The position numbers were made by a program, and so were the translations under genes. Below the pieces are notes generated by a model. It was not told the DNA's origin. It ran no database searches and saw only the letters and a list, made by a program, of their open reading frames with translations. From Marsupella aquatica (lineage: Eukaryota; Marchantiophyta), in NCBI GenBank assembly GCA_973895155.1, contig OZ316891.1, forward strand, positions 124,001 through 188,000: DNA of 64,000 nucleotides, given 5' to 3'. Shown here one piece after another: positions 22,340 to 34,734 of this stretch. The stretch's first letter is position 1, and each line of letters starts with the position of its first letter.

Positions 22340-23545
22340 TGCCATTCCGCAAATCCAAACGTTGGCTCAACTATCACGCTTGGATTGGGGTGGTCCAAAT
22401 CAAAACCACGAAGATTGTATTCCGAAGGTCAAATTTAAGCATCTCGCTTGAATTGGGATCGTCCGAATCCAAACCAACCTCTATCCAACACACCCTCTTG
22501 ATTTGGATGGTCCGAATTCAAACCCAGATGGGATCCCAAAGGTCCCAATTCAACAAACGCGCTTGGATTGGGATGGTCCAAATCCAAACCCAGATTTTAT
22601 TTCAAAGGTCCCAATTCAAGCACCGGGCTTGGATTTGGATGGTCCGAATCCAAAACCAGATTGTATTTCAAAGGTCCGAATCCAACCCACCATCTTGGAT
22701 TCGGATGGTCCGAATCCAAACACAGATTCTATCCCGAAGGTCCCAATTCAACAAACCGGCTTGGATTGGGATGGTCAGAATCCAAACCCAGATTGTATGT
22801 CAAAGGTCCCAATTTAAGCATCGGGCTTGGATTCGGATGGTCCGAATCCAAAACCAGATTGTATTTCAAAGGTCTGAATCCAACTCACCATCTTGGATTC
22901 GGATGGTTCGAATCCAAACACAGATTCTATCCCGAAGGTCCCAATTCAACAAACCGGCTTGGATTGGGATGGTCCAAATCCAAACCCAGATTGTATTTCA
23001 AAGGTCCCAATTTAAGCATCGGGCTTGGATTCGGATGGTCCGAATCCAAAACCAGATTGTATTTCAAAGGTCCGAATCCAACCCACCATCTTGGATTCAG
23101 ATGGTCCAAATCCAAACACAGATTCTATCCCGAAGGTCCCAATTCAACAAACCCGCTTGGATTGGGATGGTGCGCGAATCCAAACCCAGATTGTATTTCA
23201 AAGGTCCCAATTTAAGCATCGGGCTTGGAATCAGATGGTCCGAATCCAAAACCAGACTGTATTTCAAACGCCCAAATTCAACCATCTCGCTTGGATTGGG
23301 ATGGTCCGAATCCAAACCGAGATTGGATCCCAAAGGTCACAATTTAAGCATTGCACGCTTGGATTTGGATGGTCCGAATCCAACACACCCTCTTGGATTC
23401 GGACCATCCGAATCCAAACCAAGATTGGATTCTGATCAGATGGTCCCAATCCTAGAAAATGGATTGGATTCGGATCATCCGAATCCAAACAACAATCTAG
23501 GATTAGGACCATTAGAATCCACACATCAAGTCTGGATTCAGATGG
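22340..23545. repeat. 66-bp palindrome-bearing satellite with 198-bp higher-order period
   Basis: Each roughly 66-bp unit contains a near-palindrome with arms TTGGATTCGG and CCGAATCCAA around ATGGT (or ACCAT). Unit variants alternate so that the same triplet of variants recurs every 198 bp; 'cagattctat' occurs at 22723, 22921 and 23119. Because 66 and 198 are multiples of three, long open frames run through the array, including a 403-codon frame, but they are by-products of the repeat. The array lies between the leftward transposase and the rightward gene of the 41-kb element. Confidence 0.88.
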
Positions 23546-24461
23546 TCTAACTCCACAATGAAGATTATGTTGAGATGGATATATTGAGATTGAGATCTCT
23601 TCCTAATCAAATTTAGACATTCTGGGTTTTTCGGAACATTGGGTAATTCGTGAAATAATAATTGGGAAGTCACTAGAATGCAGAACAAAGTGAAAGGGTT
23701 CGTCTCGCTTCCCTAAGAACTCAAAATAAGCAAAGCGACTAAGACCATAACACACCTCAGCAGTCTTGTTTTTCCAGTATGTCTCCAAGGTTGGCTCTGC
23801 TACCTCTAAATTGATGAATAAGTTCATATCAAACTGACTAAGAAAGCTATCAAAGCCACTTCAAGTCTAAACTCCATCAGAGAGAAGAGCTGAGGAGGAG
23901 TTGCGCAGACCTGGATGCCCAAGTGAAGATATGAAACTAAAACAACAATGATGTCCATAGAGTACCTCTTATACTCGTGGGTTGGTATGTTCGGCCCTGA
24001 ATGTGCGATCCGATAAGGTTGAGGCAACACCGAGTATCGCGGTTAGAACAATCATCCAATCCTTTTTCAATCCATTGTGTCAGACAATACAGCTAGCGTC
24101 CCACCCAAACTGATAGGACCAGATCCCTTCTTGGTCTCTATCCGTACAGAGATCATCCGTACAGAGATCATCCGTACAGAGATCATCCGTGCAGTGATCA
24201 TCCGTATGCAAACAAGCCTTTCAGGAGGGGGTAAAGGGAGGACGAGGTCTTCCACAAACCTCATTGTTGTTTCGCTCTCTGTCGCTCCTCACTCTCGCTC
24301 CTCGCTCTCGCTCTAGCTCCTCATTCTCGCTCTTGGCTGGCTGCCGCCGCTATCCCTTGCCCTTGCCCTAATTGCCTTCTTGCCCTAATCTGCTGCAACG
24401 CCCTAGATCTTGCCCATCTTGACGTGTCCTCAATATATCTTGCCACGTGTCACTCCTAAAA
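23546..24461. other. spacer between satellite array and rightward gene
   Basis: No convincing coding sequence is seen. It holds four copies of a 15-bp unit (agatcatccgtacag) at about 24140-24206 and a CTC-rich stretch at 24275-24340. It probably contains the promoter and leader of the + strand gene that starts at 24462. Confidence 0.4.
24140..24206. repeat. 15-bp tandem repeat
   Basis: About four direct copies of the unit atccgtacagagatc, the last diverged, about 250 bp upstream of the inferred start codon of the rightward gene. Confidence 0.75.
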
Positions 24462-24591
24462 ATGGAAGTTGCCAAGAAAACCGTCATCGTCCTGCTCGCC
24501 AAAGAATCTGATGACTTGGATCTCTCCTCTGTCGGTGATCTTGTGGCCCTAGCGCTTGGGGATTCCCAAGAATTTCAATCACAAGTCCAAA
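24462..24591 (+). CDS. inferred first exon of the ParB-like gene
   Basis: The exon opens MEVAKKTVIVLLAKESDDLD and runs 43 codons plus one base to a strong donor (CCAAA|GTAAGT). The next plausible exon at 38627 continues in phase (K-SDLVNTTLAISE). The intron between them holds the 34-bp palindrome array and, inside it, the whole CACTA element. Without that insertion the intron would be about 605 bp. The protein segment is not recognised. The link rests on splice phase only. Confidence 0.5.
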
Positions 24592-24625
24592 GTAAGTTTC
24601 CGGAGGTTTATTCATGCATCTTAAG

Positions 24626-24890
24626 TTGTTGGATTCGGATGGTCCGAATCCAAGAGGGTTGTTTGGATTCGGACCATCCAAATCCAAGTGGGTTGTTTGG
24701 ATTCGGATGGTCCGAATCCAAGTGGGTTGTTTGGATTCGGATGGTCTGAATCTAAGAGGGTTGTTTGGATTCGGACCATCCGAATCCAAGAGGGTTGTTT
24801 GGATTCGGACCCTCGGATGGTTCAAATCCAAGTGGCTTGATTGGATTTGGATGGTCTGAATCTAAGAGGGTTGTTTGGATTTGGACCATC
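24626..24890. repeat. 34-bp palindrome array, left half
   Basis: About seven to eight units of 34 bp, each a TTGGATTCGG-ATGGT-CCGAATCCAA near-palindrome plus a spacer such as GAGGGTTGT. The core appears in both orientations (ATGGT and ACCAT). The array is cut by the CACTA element at 24891 and resumes at 38321. Confidence 0.88.
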
Positions 24891-24921
24891 CACTAGTAGA
24901 AATACCCCCTATTTTTTACCA
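24891..24921 (+). repeat. CACTA left terminal inverted repeat
   Basis: Begins CACTAGTAGAAATACCCCCT and matches the reverse complement of 38290-38320 over 31 bases. Confidence 0.93.
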
Positions 24922-25137
24922 TAAAATACGACTAACTATGACTAAAACCGGTCATGTATGACTGAAAATCACTGACGTCGTTCTTGCAACTAGTAGTCAT
25001 AAAAGTGGTGACTTGGATTAACTTAGTCATATTATTGACTAGTGTCATTAGTCATTAGTCTGCAGGATATAGATGTATCTGTGGTTCTGAACCCGAAACC
25101 AAGAAGAGGGCAGGCCTGTGACTCTCGATGATTAGAT

Positions 25138-25158
25138 TTAGGGTTTAGGGTTTAGGGT
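25138..25158 (+). repeat. short telomere-type repeat (TTTAGGG)3
   Basis: Three perfect copies of TTTAGGG, the plant telomere unit, lie inside the subterminal part of the CACTA element. Such interstitial copies are common in plant promoters and repeats. Confidence 0.7.
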
Positions 25159-25471
25159 CAAGTATTTGGAACCATACATCAGTCAAACATAAGTGTTTAG
25201 AATGACTTAGTTCGAGTCATATGGGGTTTTCCGTGAGTGATTGATAACACTCAATTGACCGCACTAGTTTCCGTAGACAATGCTGTCATTCATAGTCGAG
25301 ACTGAGTCATTAATGTCACAAAAGCACCAATCCAACTAACAATGGCACGATAATAACTCAAAATATGAGCAATCCATAAAAAAAAAGTATTACCCAACAT
25401 CATGTACTCCAAATTGTGGTCATATATTGAAACAATCCTTCACATTTTGAGTCTCAAATTGTATTTGGTAC

Positions 25472-28400
25472 CTAACACTCTACAAATTTCTCAGGCCACA
25501 TCACAAATGATTCCACAGCATCCACAAGATGGATGTGTGGCGGATCATCTCCCTTGTTTGGAAAGGGTAGAAGATATTTGGGCTTACTGACAGCAGTCAA
25601 CAACAGCACAACATGATCAGCAAGTACCTTCTTTCCATGGAAAGTACTTGCTTCAATTTGAAGTATGCCTTGCCCAACACAAACACCAGAATTATCAGTT
25701 GCCATTAGCCTAAAAGACTGTGCTACAATGCTCACTGCTGTCCCTTTTGGAGAAGTGTTATTCCTCTTCTTCTTTGGTGCCTTGTAAGGCAAAGTCTCCT
25801 TCCCACTGTTTCTGGTCCTCATCTTTCCCATGTTCATCAGTGGTGGGGATTGAGAAAACTCATCTCCAATACCTGGGGGAGGCTGAGAGTCTATGAAAAT
25901 CACATCATTGTCATCACTCTGCTTCTCCTGTGAATCTGAAAATTTGGTAGCCTCTAAGTTTCGTCTCCTCTTCCTACCTGCTGGATTTGGTATGCGCACC
26001 TCCTCCTGTGCTGGCTCTGTACCTCAATAGCAGCCACAAATTCCTTCATTTACAACTAAGCATATAGGCACTAAAGCTGTCAACAAACCATCAAGTTTGC
26101 ACTAATTGAACGTACATGGCATAGATACTCAACCACATTAACAGGCCAGACAGAGTCTTCAAACCAACATTTACTTACTCTCAATGACAGTTGTACCAGG
26201 TTCGATGATCTTTGGATCTGCTGCAACCACTACAATCTGATCACCTGATACACAATGTAACAAACCTTCAGGGTCTAGAACCTGAACCTGAACCATCCTG
26301 CATCCATGAACCTCAAATTCCTAGGTAAAGTCACACTACACTAAACATGATTTCAGATGACACGTACCACTCTTCTTTGTAGGCACAACTTCCACAATAT
26401 TTGCAGGCTCTTCATATGGATGTGCAATTGGGTGCTCAACCCTGCCAGCAATGTGCATCGCCCGCAACTCACGTAGTTCAGCTTGTACTTCCCTTAAGGT
26501 TGATCCTTGGCTTTGAAGAAGACTAGCTATGTCCTTGAATTGACTCTTCATCTCAGTCTCTACTGATGGCCAAGCGTTCTCCACAGTCTTCAACCGGTCT
26601 GATATCTCTGTAAGGGTAGACACTGCTCCCTGCTATATATCACATACACCAACCAAACGGCTCTTCTCAGCAATTTTACAATTGCATAAGGGCTGACAGT
26701 ACTGTACATCTGAAGAAGGACTGTATAACAGATTGTCCATCAATAATGCTCCTAAATTACCTGTTTAGATCCAATGCTGCCTTCATCACACTTTACCCTT
26801 TTGATTTTTGCCACAACCTCCTCTTTTGTGGGTTTCTCTCCAGTAAGCTTTTTCTGGAGCACATAAACATTGCAAGACACGTTTCTCAATGTCAATCTTG
26901 CCTAAACGTAGCGTGCTACTACAACTACATACAGTCCACTCAAATATTGAAATGTAAATAAAGATATGTATGGCATGGGAACCCAACCAATTTGGCTACT
27001 ACTGGTGCATGTCCTCCCCTCCCTATAAGCGTAGGATTCTTCACTGCATTTCTAGCAGCAATCATTTGTGCAGACTTCTCCTGTCCTGCCCTAGACAGGA
27101 ATGTCCCTCTCAGTCGAGCCCATTGTTCTACATGAACACTTGGGGGTGCTTCAGCATGTGGTTTACTGCCATCAGCAATCCATGCTTTGTGCAATCGATG
27201 CCTCTCTGTTTTCATGATAGTTCGTCCATACTCTGCAAGACAATCAGCACTGACCCCTTTCCCAGAATTCCCCAAATATTCCCACTTGTCTCGCATATAT
27301 TTGCAAACCAGTTCCCAGTCAGATGGATGTTGACAATTAAAGTTAGTACAGCTAATGTCCAACCACCGTAGACACTCCATTCGCAAGTCATTGTGCCATC
27401 TATTCTTTCCAGCACTCATCGTTGTGATCCGGCCTTCATCATCAACTTCAACAGTACCCAGCTTCACATTCTCACCTCTCCCAGTGCTCCCTGACGCACT
27501 ACTTGGTGTTGCAAATCCAGGAGTTGCTCTCCCATGGCCTGAGCGGGGTGTGATAGGGTTATCTGAAAAGAGAAACGCAATTAACACCATTAATATCATA
27601 TGGTCTCTGTGAACTACCTGATTTCAATACTTTACTTAGAACTGCTGTAGAAAATACCTCCTCCCCTCCGCAGACTCTGTGTCGGTTGGACTGAAGGTGC
27701 TAGTGCTGGTGCTGGTGCTGGGTTCCCACCATACCCACCATAACCTTGCCATCCTGTCGCCATTGGGAGAGGACCTCCCATGAATTGCCCCGATGGCCCC
27801 ATTGACCCTCCTTCATACATATTTGTGGGCTGCATACGGTCCCACATTGGGTCTGCCATTCACATCAGACCAGGCAAATTGTCATACTCAGACCCACATC
27901 TATTGAGGAACACAATCAGCCAATTTGAGCTCAAAATACACTTGTCCACATGAAACAAATTAAAATGTTCACACTTACTTGGCCAACTTGGACCCATATA
28001 GCTGGCAGAAGGGCCTACACCCATAGACCCGCCATAGTTATTGCCCCCCTGTCGTGCTTGCGGCCAGTTATAGTTGGGGGCATTAAATTGGGGGTTATTG
28101 CAATTGCTGTTGCTTGGGGCTTGGGCTGAGTATACAGAGGGCGTTGGTCGAGATCTCATAGAAGTTCCCCAGTTGCCTTACTACAAGCAGGCTTTGGTGG
28201 AGGGGTAGGATTTGGCATGTCATCATCCTCTGACATGCTAGCACTTGCATTCGGATCTTGGTCAGGATCATATTCTGTATCACCAACATCAGGCATGCAA
28301 TCCTCTACCTCATTCTTATCAGGAGATTCAGCCATTGAAATAGGGGTCTTTGAAGTCAACCTCTCACTGCGTCGCCTAGGTCCGTCAGGATTACAGAAGG

Positions 28401-28689
28401 TCTTCCGTCTACACTGACTCCGCTTCGACAGTGTTGGGATACTTTTGTTACTGCAACACCCACATGAAATTCGACACAGGTTATGTATGTAGTAGTCCAT
28501 TACAGAAGCTACACAATGAACAGACGCACACAATGAGATACACATACAGCTCATACTATGCACAGTCCCTTACATATCCGAAATAGCCTCTTGCACATCA
28601 CCCAACAGGGCTGCGGCACATTGGCGAACCCATGCTCGATGTTTCACAGCCTGCTTCTCATACTCACACATGCCATTTTCGTCTGGCAT
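25472..28689 (-). CDS. TNPA-like accessory protein of the CACTA element (multi-exon)
   Basis: The inferred start is ATG at 28689 (MPDENGMCEYEKQ); exon 1 ends at 28574 and exon 2 runs 28450-28182 (NKSIPTLSKRSQCRRKT...). Later segments are a Gly/Asn/Pro-rich region (28.1-27.6 kb), a trihelix- or MADF-like helical domain (27.57-26.98 kb, WHNDLRMECLRWLD...WEYLGNSGKG...TERHRLHKAWI and ...GRGGHAP), a coiled coil (26.62-26.36 kb) and a final domain (about 25.75-25.47 kb) with VCVGQGIL, LLPFP and AVESFVMWPEKFV. Gene order and domains match subterminal-DNA-binding accessory proteins of CACTA elements. Some exon borders are not resolved. The decayed element at 48.4-50.6 kb encodes the same domain order. 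Confidence 0.65.
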
Positions 28690-28798
28690 CCTACTCACCA
28701 AGTTACTGCGGTTGCACAAACAAGTCATCCATTTATTGCTCATACTTGCTACTCATTGCACTTCAAAGAGTCACCTACTCACAACAAAACAAATCCAA

Positions 28799-31700
28799 CT
28801 ACTCATCATCTTCGTCCATGTCAGCTTCAACCTCTCCCTCATAAGTCTGTCTCACTGTCAAGGGGATGTACTCCCTGGTCCCCTGGCCCCGATGTACAAC
28901 GTCTACTGCCGGCTGTTCAAAGGCCCCATGTGCATCCAAACTGAACTCTATTTTAGTACCCTCCATCCTTCGAACTCTAGGTGAGCTATGGCAGACTACA
29001 CGCCAACCACGAGACTCCTCCACATCTAAAAAAAATACTTGCTCCACTTGACTTGGGAACACAAAAGGCTCCATCCATTCTGCCAGTCTTTGGTTAAAAT
29101 TGACCATTAGAAAGCCATCCATATCCCGTTTCATGGTCGCTCTTGGCCCATGCCAATCTGGCTTCACCCATGAACCTTTCATTAGGATGATTTGTTGTGA
29201 TGTGTTCCCATAATTCAGTGCCCAGATGTCTGCCAACTCCCCAACATATCCCATCTCCATCCAGCCCCTGTTGCTCTGAGCATCTATATGCTCAAACACA
29301 GATATTACCCCCGAATTATATGTCACTAAATGCTTGTCCTCATCATCATGCACACGGTACTGATTCCCATATGCTTTCATCCGTTTATACCGCTGTACAA
29401 TACGTCTGGGAGGCATAGACAAGAGGAGAACATCTCTATCCATGTTTGGGTTCTGCCTGCTATGCTCTCGAATTGTTGTCCTAATCCACTCAGGAAAAGT
29501 AGGGAATGCCTGGTGATTTAACCCTAATTGGGCGGCCTTCTGCACATTGTATTCCCTGCATGATGACAATGAGAACAATTTCTCAATACAATGTACATAT
29601 CCTACCAAAATGGATATGAATAAAGAAGGAATGCAAGGAGGGTGCGGAAACATGAGTACTCACTGCCACCAAGGTTGCATCATGACTGTATTGTGTAAGA
29701 CATATAAGTGTGCTGCATCACGAACTTCTGCAGACAATTGCAAGGAAGTAAAAGCGCCTTGAAGAACCTCTCCAGCCACCCCCTCTTCTTCCTCAGCATC
29801 CCACACCCTGCTCCTAACAGTGTCTACACCAGCCATGTACTCTGTAAGGAACCCCAAGGTCTCTTCTTGAATGTAATCGAGAGCCATGCTTGCTTCAGGC
29901 CTATAATAAGTACGTACATGGCCTTTTAGCAACTTCATGTACCGTTCCATTGGATACATCCACCTTGTACTCACTGGGCCGTAGTGGCCCAGATCTTCAA
30001 CCGCATGGATGATCAAATGAGTCATGACATCAAAAAATGCTGGCGGGAAATAAATCTCCAAGTCACAAAGCACACGCACAGTATCTGCCTTTAACTGAGG
30101 AAATGTTGTAGGGTCCCACACCTTCACACAAATACGACGAAAGATCTGACACAATCTCAAAATGACATTGCGAACTGGTTTTTGCATCAATCCCCTCAGA
30201 CATACTGGTAGAATGTCTTGCATCATAACATGGAAGTCATGAGTTTTCATGCTTCCCAACTTCTTCTTCCTTATATGCTTTGCAAAGGCTCCAGCGTACC
30301 CAGAGGGTACTCTGAACGAACTCAGCCTAGACAAAATTGTGTTCCACTCGTTCTGGGTGCAAACATATGGAGCTTGGTACTTGAAAACCACACCCGGCCT
30401 ATTCTGGGATTCTTGCAGCCAAAGTTGAGGACGAATGCCCTTCTCCTGAAGGTCCTTTCGTACTGCTGCAGTATCGTTGTCCCCCGATAGAAACTTCAAA
30501 AGACTTTCGCATACATTCTTCTCAATGTGCATAACATCAATGTTATGTTTGCTTGGCTCAAAATCCTGCACCCATGAAGTACGCATGATTGCCACAATTA
30601 GGTTCAGACACAAGAACTAAAAACTGTTGTGCATAGGATCTGAAGAGGTTCACTGAGTACAAGTGAATATGCAAATGTTACCTTCCAATACTCCAATGAT
30701 GTGTCCATCATTGTCTGCCTTTTGATGCCATGAGTCTTTGCTGGGTCATCTGGCACGTCTCTACAAGCACCATATTCATCATAAGACACCTTGTTCAGTC
30801 CCCACTGCAGAAGTTGGTCTCTACTAACCAACACAGGAGACTCTCGAAGCTCCCTCTGGTTGTTGAAGTGGGCTATGTGGGATTGCCTGTGCCTGAAAGG
30901 GTGGTCGGCAGGAAGATATCGCCTGTGGCCCTGGAATTTGATACTGCCCAAGGAAACGGACCGTTCAGATGTAACATCTGGGCCACATTGTGTGCAACCC
31001 AGATATCCCTTCCCTACCTGCCCAGATATCATGCTATGTCCAGGGTAGTTTGCTATTGAATTAACACACATTGCACGTAGGTTGAATGTCCTCGGTCTAC
31101 CAGGTCCACAAAGTGCATCAACTGTCATAACTCCATGTGTCCATAGAGTAATCCATTCCTCCACCGCAGGGGCCAACCAAACATCTATGTTTGCACTTAT
31201 AGCAGAGTTTGGGCCGGGAATCATAAGACACAAGATCACAAAAAAACGCTTGGTGGATATCCAAGGCGGGAGATTATAATTTATCAAAGTCACTGGCCAG
31301 CAAGAATACACGTTGTTCTTGTCTCCAAAAGGATTAGCACCGTCAAGGCTTAGACCAAACCTCACATTTCTGCTCTCTGCTGCAAAGTCCGGCCACTTCT
31401 CATCTATGTACTTCCAGTGGTTGGAATCTCCAACGTGACGTTGCAAACCATCTGTACTCTTCTGATCAGAGGTCCAAGTCATCATCTTAGAAATGGATGG
31501 ACACCTATAGAGGCGCTGCAATCTTGGAATGAGAGGGAAATGCCGTAGGACCTTAGCAGGTTGAGTTGACTTCCCCACGTTCTTATATCTGTGCTTTCCG
31601 CAGATAGGGCAGGATAGGCAATCAACATATTCTTTTCTGAAAAGTACATGGCCATCTGGGCATGCATGGATGGACACATAATTCAAACCAAGTTTGCTCA

Positions 31701-32556
31701 TCACCTTCTTTGCCTCATACATGTTCTTAGGAGCAATGTTTCCAGCGGGTAGTACTGTCCTCTGTAGGAACATCAACAACTCTGTTACACATATGTTGGG
31801 CACACGGTGACATCCACATATATTGAGGAACATCACTATGAACCCTAGTTTGGAGCAATTTGCACCACCATACAATGGGGACGTAGCTTCCTCCAAGTAG
31901 GCCCCAGTTCCCAAGAATTGACCATCATCTCCAGCTCCTTCTCCAATGTCAAACTCTTCTTGGTCCGATGGATTTGCACCATGCATGTCTGGTTCTTCGT
32001 CCCCCTGTGCCTCTGCATCTTCATAAAGTGCATCCAGGTCTTGAAAAATGTCGGAAACCATCCTAGGAACATCTGCCCCGTCCTCATTAGAAGTCTCGGG
32101 ACCTCCCTGTGGAACATACTCATCTTCGGCATTGTTGCCTGCATGACCAGTGACGTTATGAAAGAATGCAGAGCGTCTTGCTGTATTCACATTTTCAAAA
32201 TCTGCTCTCCATTCATCATCCGATGAATCCTCTTCCTCTGGCACATTCCACACCCTGCGGATTGGATGTCTTCCATGCCTTTGAAGATGAGAATGCACTT
32301 GGTTCAGGGTCATCGAGTGGTATCCTCGACATTGCATGCAGGGGCATCTCATCCGGGCATTTCTGCCCCGACTTGCTCTAAGCACCTCTCTATTCCACAA
32401 CTTGGAGTCATGACATGTAATCCTCAGTGGGTGATGCAAAGGGAGTCGCACTTCATTGGTATGTCTCTGATTCCTTTGCCCCAACTGTCCATCCTCATTT
32501 GCCTGATCCATACCTTCAGCTGTCGTAGGCACCCCTTGGCTATGTACCCTTTGCAC
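28799..32556 (-). CDS. Tnp2-type CACTA transposase (three exons)
   Basis: Inferred exons are 32556-30682, 30565-29664 and 29555-28799, with consensus splice sites and matching phases. The N-terminus has the transposase-associated Cys motif (CPCMQC...HLQRHGR). A long Tnp2 domain follows (CPICGKHRYK, HFPLIPRLQRLYR, LSLDGANPF, GCTQCGPDV, IDVMHIEKNV). Next come a DUF4218-type segment (THLIIHAVEDLGHYGPVSTRWMYPMER) and a DUF4216-type C-terminus (DIWALNYG..., FFLDV, ending acidic). The ORF is intact as read, so this copy may encode an active cut-and-paste transposase acting on the CACTA termini. Confidence 0.9.
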
Positions 32557-32904
32557 TAGACAGGCTTATACAATTGCATATTCTAAGTACATGGAGGGGA
32601 CACATGCAAGTTTCATGAAGGAAATATCATAGACGCTAAACACACTCACTATCAAGTCCGCTCTGTGCTGGCGCCCGACCTGCTCACTACAGGCAGCAAC
32701 ATCATAACAGACTTGCTATAATCAGTGAAGTGCTTGGTCGTTGACCAGTCAATGGTACAACGTACATCATACACTGCCATACATCTCCACATGCAAAACC
32801 AAGACATTTGGAGGATGAAAAGGAGTAATGTCTTGTAGACAAAAAATAACACACAAAAGTTTATTTCAAAAATGTAACCGTCTAGCATACAGACAGTTGA
32901 GACC

Positions 32905-33855
32905 TTATTCATAATCATTAGGGCTAATAGAATCATACACACTATCAGAAAACTCTTCATCCGTGGTCTGGAACTCAGAAGTAACATATTCTGGGTCGTC
33001 ATAGGGAATGAATGGCTTTGCTGGCCATATTTCATATAAATCATATTTATGCTCATCTAATCGCATATTTGTTGAAAGTGACTGCCTGACCCATTCAGGG
33101 CAGACCACACGCAGCCCATGTGTGATGAGCCATCGTACTGTGGACTTTCCATACTCTCAGCATGCCTTAGAATATGAATGAGCAATGAGATGGGTGGTCT
33201 CATTAGTGAGCTTCTCAATCACTGTACCACCTCTTCTACTGATCTCCCTCTTGAAACGACAGACCCTATATGGCTTGATAGACTTGTCAAGTATAACAGC
33301 CCTCACACCTCTGAACATGGTACGGTCTGGGATGGGTTCTGTCTCATATGGGATAATGTTGTTGTATACTTTTGTGATCTGGTCAATAGACGGAACCCTA
33401 CTCCCACCTCTCCCTGCAATTCTACGAGCCTTGTGCCAATCTCGACTGTCTTTCATCATTTGGACGCTATTGTACTTGCTCTCAAACAAATTGTAATCAT
33501 CAGGATCTTGGACACTCCCTTTTCTAAGGGAGTCAGACATCCATTCTGCTGAAAGTATTTTGACATGCCTCAAGAAGACTTTGTCATAGAAAACCGACCA
33601 AGATGCCATTTTCAGACAATGTTCCCATGTTTCTGCAATAATATGGGTGACTTCAGTGTCCTGTAGTTGAGATTGTGTCTCTGTACCGTGACACTCAATG
33701 AGTTTTCTCCTAAGGATATCCAATCTTGCACTCTGAATACCTGGGACAAAAAAGACTCTGACCCCTTGGAAGATGGGAGCACACTGGGAAGTTGGAAGGG
33801 GGACAAGTTCACGCTTCCGTTTGGAAGGCATGATGCCTCCTGTAATAAAAGCCAA
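32905..33855 (-). CDS. tandem-BRCT protein carried by the CACTA element, with one in-frame TGA
   Basis: The first BRCT domain (IFQGVRVFFVPGIQSARLDI...EVTHIIAETW...SAEWMSDSLRKG) resembles the N-terminal BRCT of plant DNA polymerase lambda. A second BRCT (MFRGVRAVILDKSIK...GGTVIEKLTNETTHLIA) is interrupted by TGA at 33159-33157. It continues in the same frame with WLITHGLRVVCPEWV and DEHKYDL, then an acidic tail ending at 32905. No polymerase part is present, so this is a captured or repurposed BRCT module. BRCT pairs bind phosphopeptides or DNA-repair partners. The TGA could be a disabling mutation or a sequence error. The start may instead be the Met at 33831. Confidence 0.75.
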
Positions 33856-34734
33856 TAGAGAAATACCAGTGCCCGCGTTGCCTGTCCCTCAATGCTTCAG
33901 CCCAATGCTCTCTGATGACACAAAGTGCACTCTAGCTCCCTGATTGTGGCACACATGACAAGATCGAAAGTCAATACATGCAGTAAATCCCAGCACGGAG
34001 TTATAGGACAAACCATATACTCTTTAGTCAAATTATTTTCACCATGTGTTCATGTAATTACATTGATGAAAGTAGAGCGACAGCCTACTTCAGTATACAC
34101 ATAGCATACATGTGGCCCTTTATATTGTCTTGTCTGCATATAGCCTGAATTCACATTTGAATACCTGTATCTTACGTGACAGTGGTGGGGACTGAGAATG
34201 ATATCATTCAACTGCCCAATTTCCAGTCACATCTGTAATTGTACAAATGTATGGGTCAGGCACACGACTTAAGATGACCTTTGTTAAGAGCAGAAACAAA
34301 TACATAATTTGAGCTATATATGTATTTTCATACTCCAATGCATGCATGTTGTTTTACTCCAGGCAACAGTCTGCTTGGAATCTTTAGTCTTTCACAGTTA
34401 TGGTCTCTTGCCATACACATGATTCACTCAAAGTGGAAAAAACACAGACATCCTTGTGCAGGCCCTAACTTTGAAATTGCAATTAACTTAATCAGTCTTC
34501 AAAAAATAAGTTAACTTAGTTAGTTTTGGAGGTGTCATCGTGTACGAAAGTATAAGGACAGAACCATGTATGGCTGAACTGAAAAAGCAAGATCCAAATT
34601 TACTATGCAGTCACAAAGTCGATCGATAGCTCACTGTAGCGGGGTGTGTCTGAGCTATGGTTGACAGCGCAGTGAGGTGCCCACTTCATTAAAAAGTCCA
34701 AAATGTGAGATGTGCAATGTTGGATTCATTTAGC
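33856..34734. other. spacer inside the CACTA element
   Basis: AT-rich sequence between the BRCT and PHD genes. It would hold the promoter of the BRCT gene and the 3' end of the PHD gene. No further structure is recognised. Confidence 0.35.

Noticed and set aside
22339-23550. 403-codon open frame through the 66-bp satellite
   Set aside because: The frame exists because 66 is divisible by three. Other frames on both strands are also open, and the product is only the repeat.
22340-24890. CRISPR-like array
   Set aside because: Repeats and spacers are both repetitive and diverged, there are no unique spacers, and the context is a plant transposon.
28558-28984. + strand frames of 104-128 codons over the Tnp2 gene end
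   Set aside because: They overlap the well-supported - strand Tnp2 and TNPA-like exons and show no motif.
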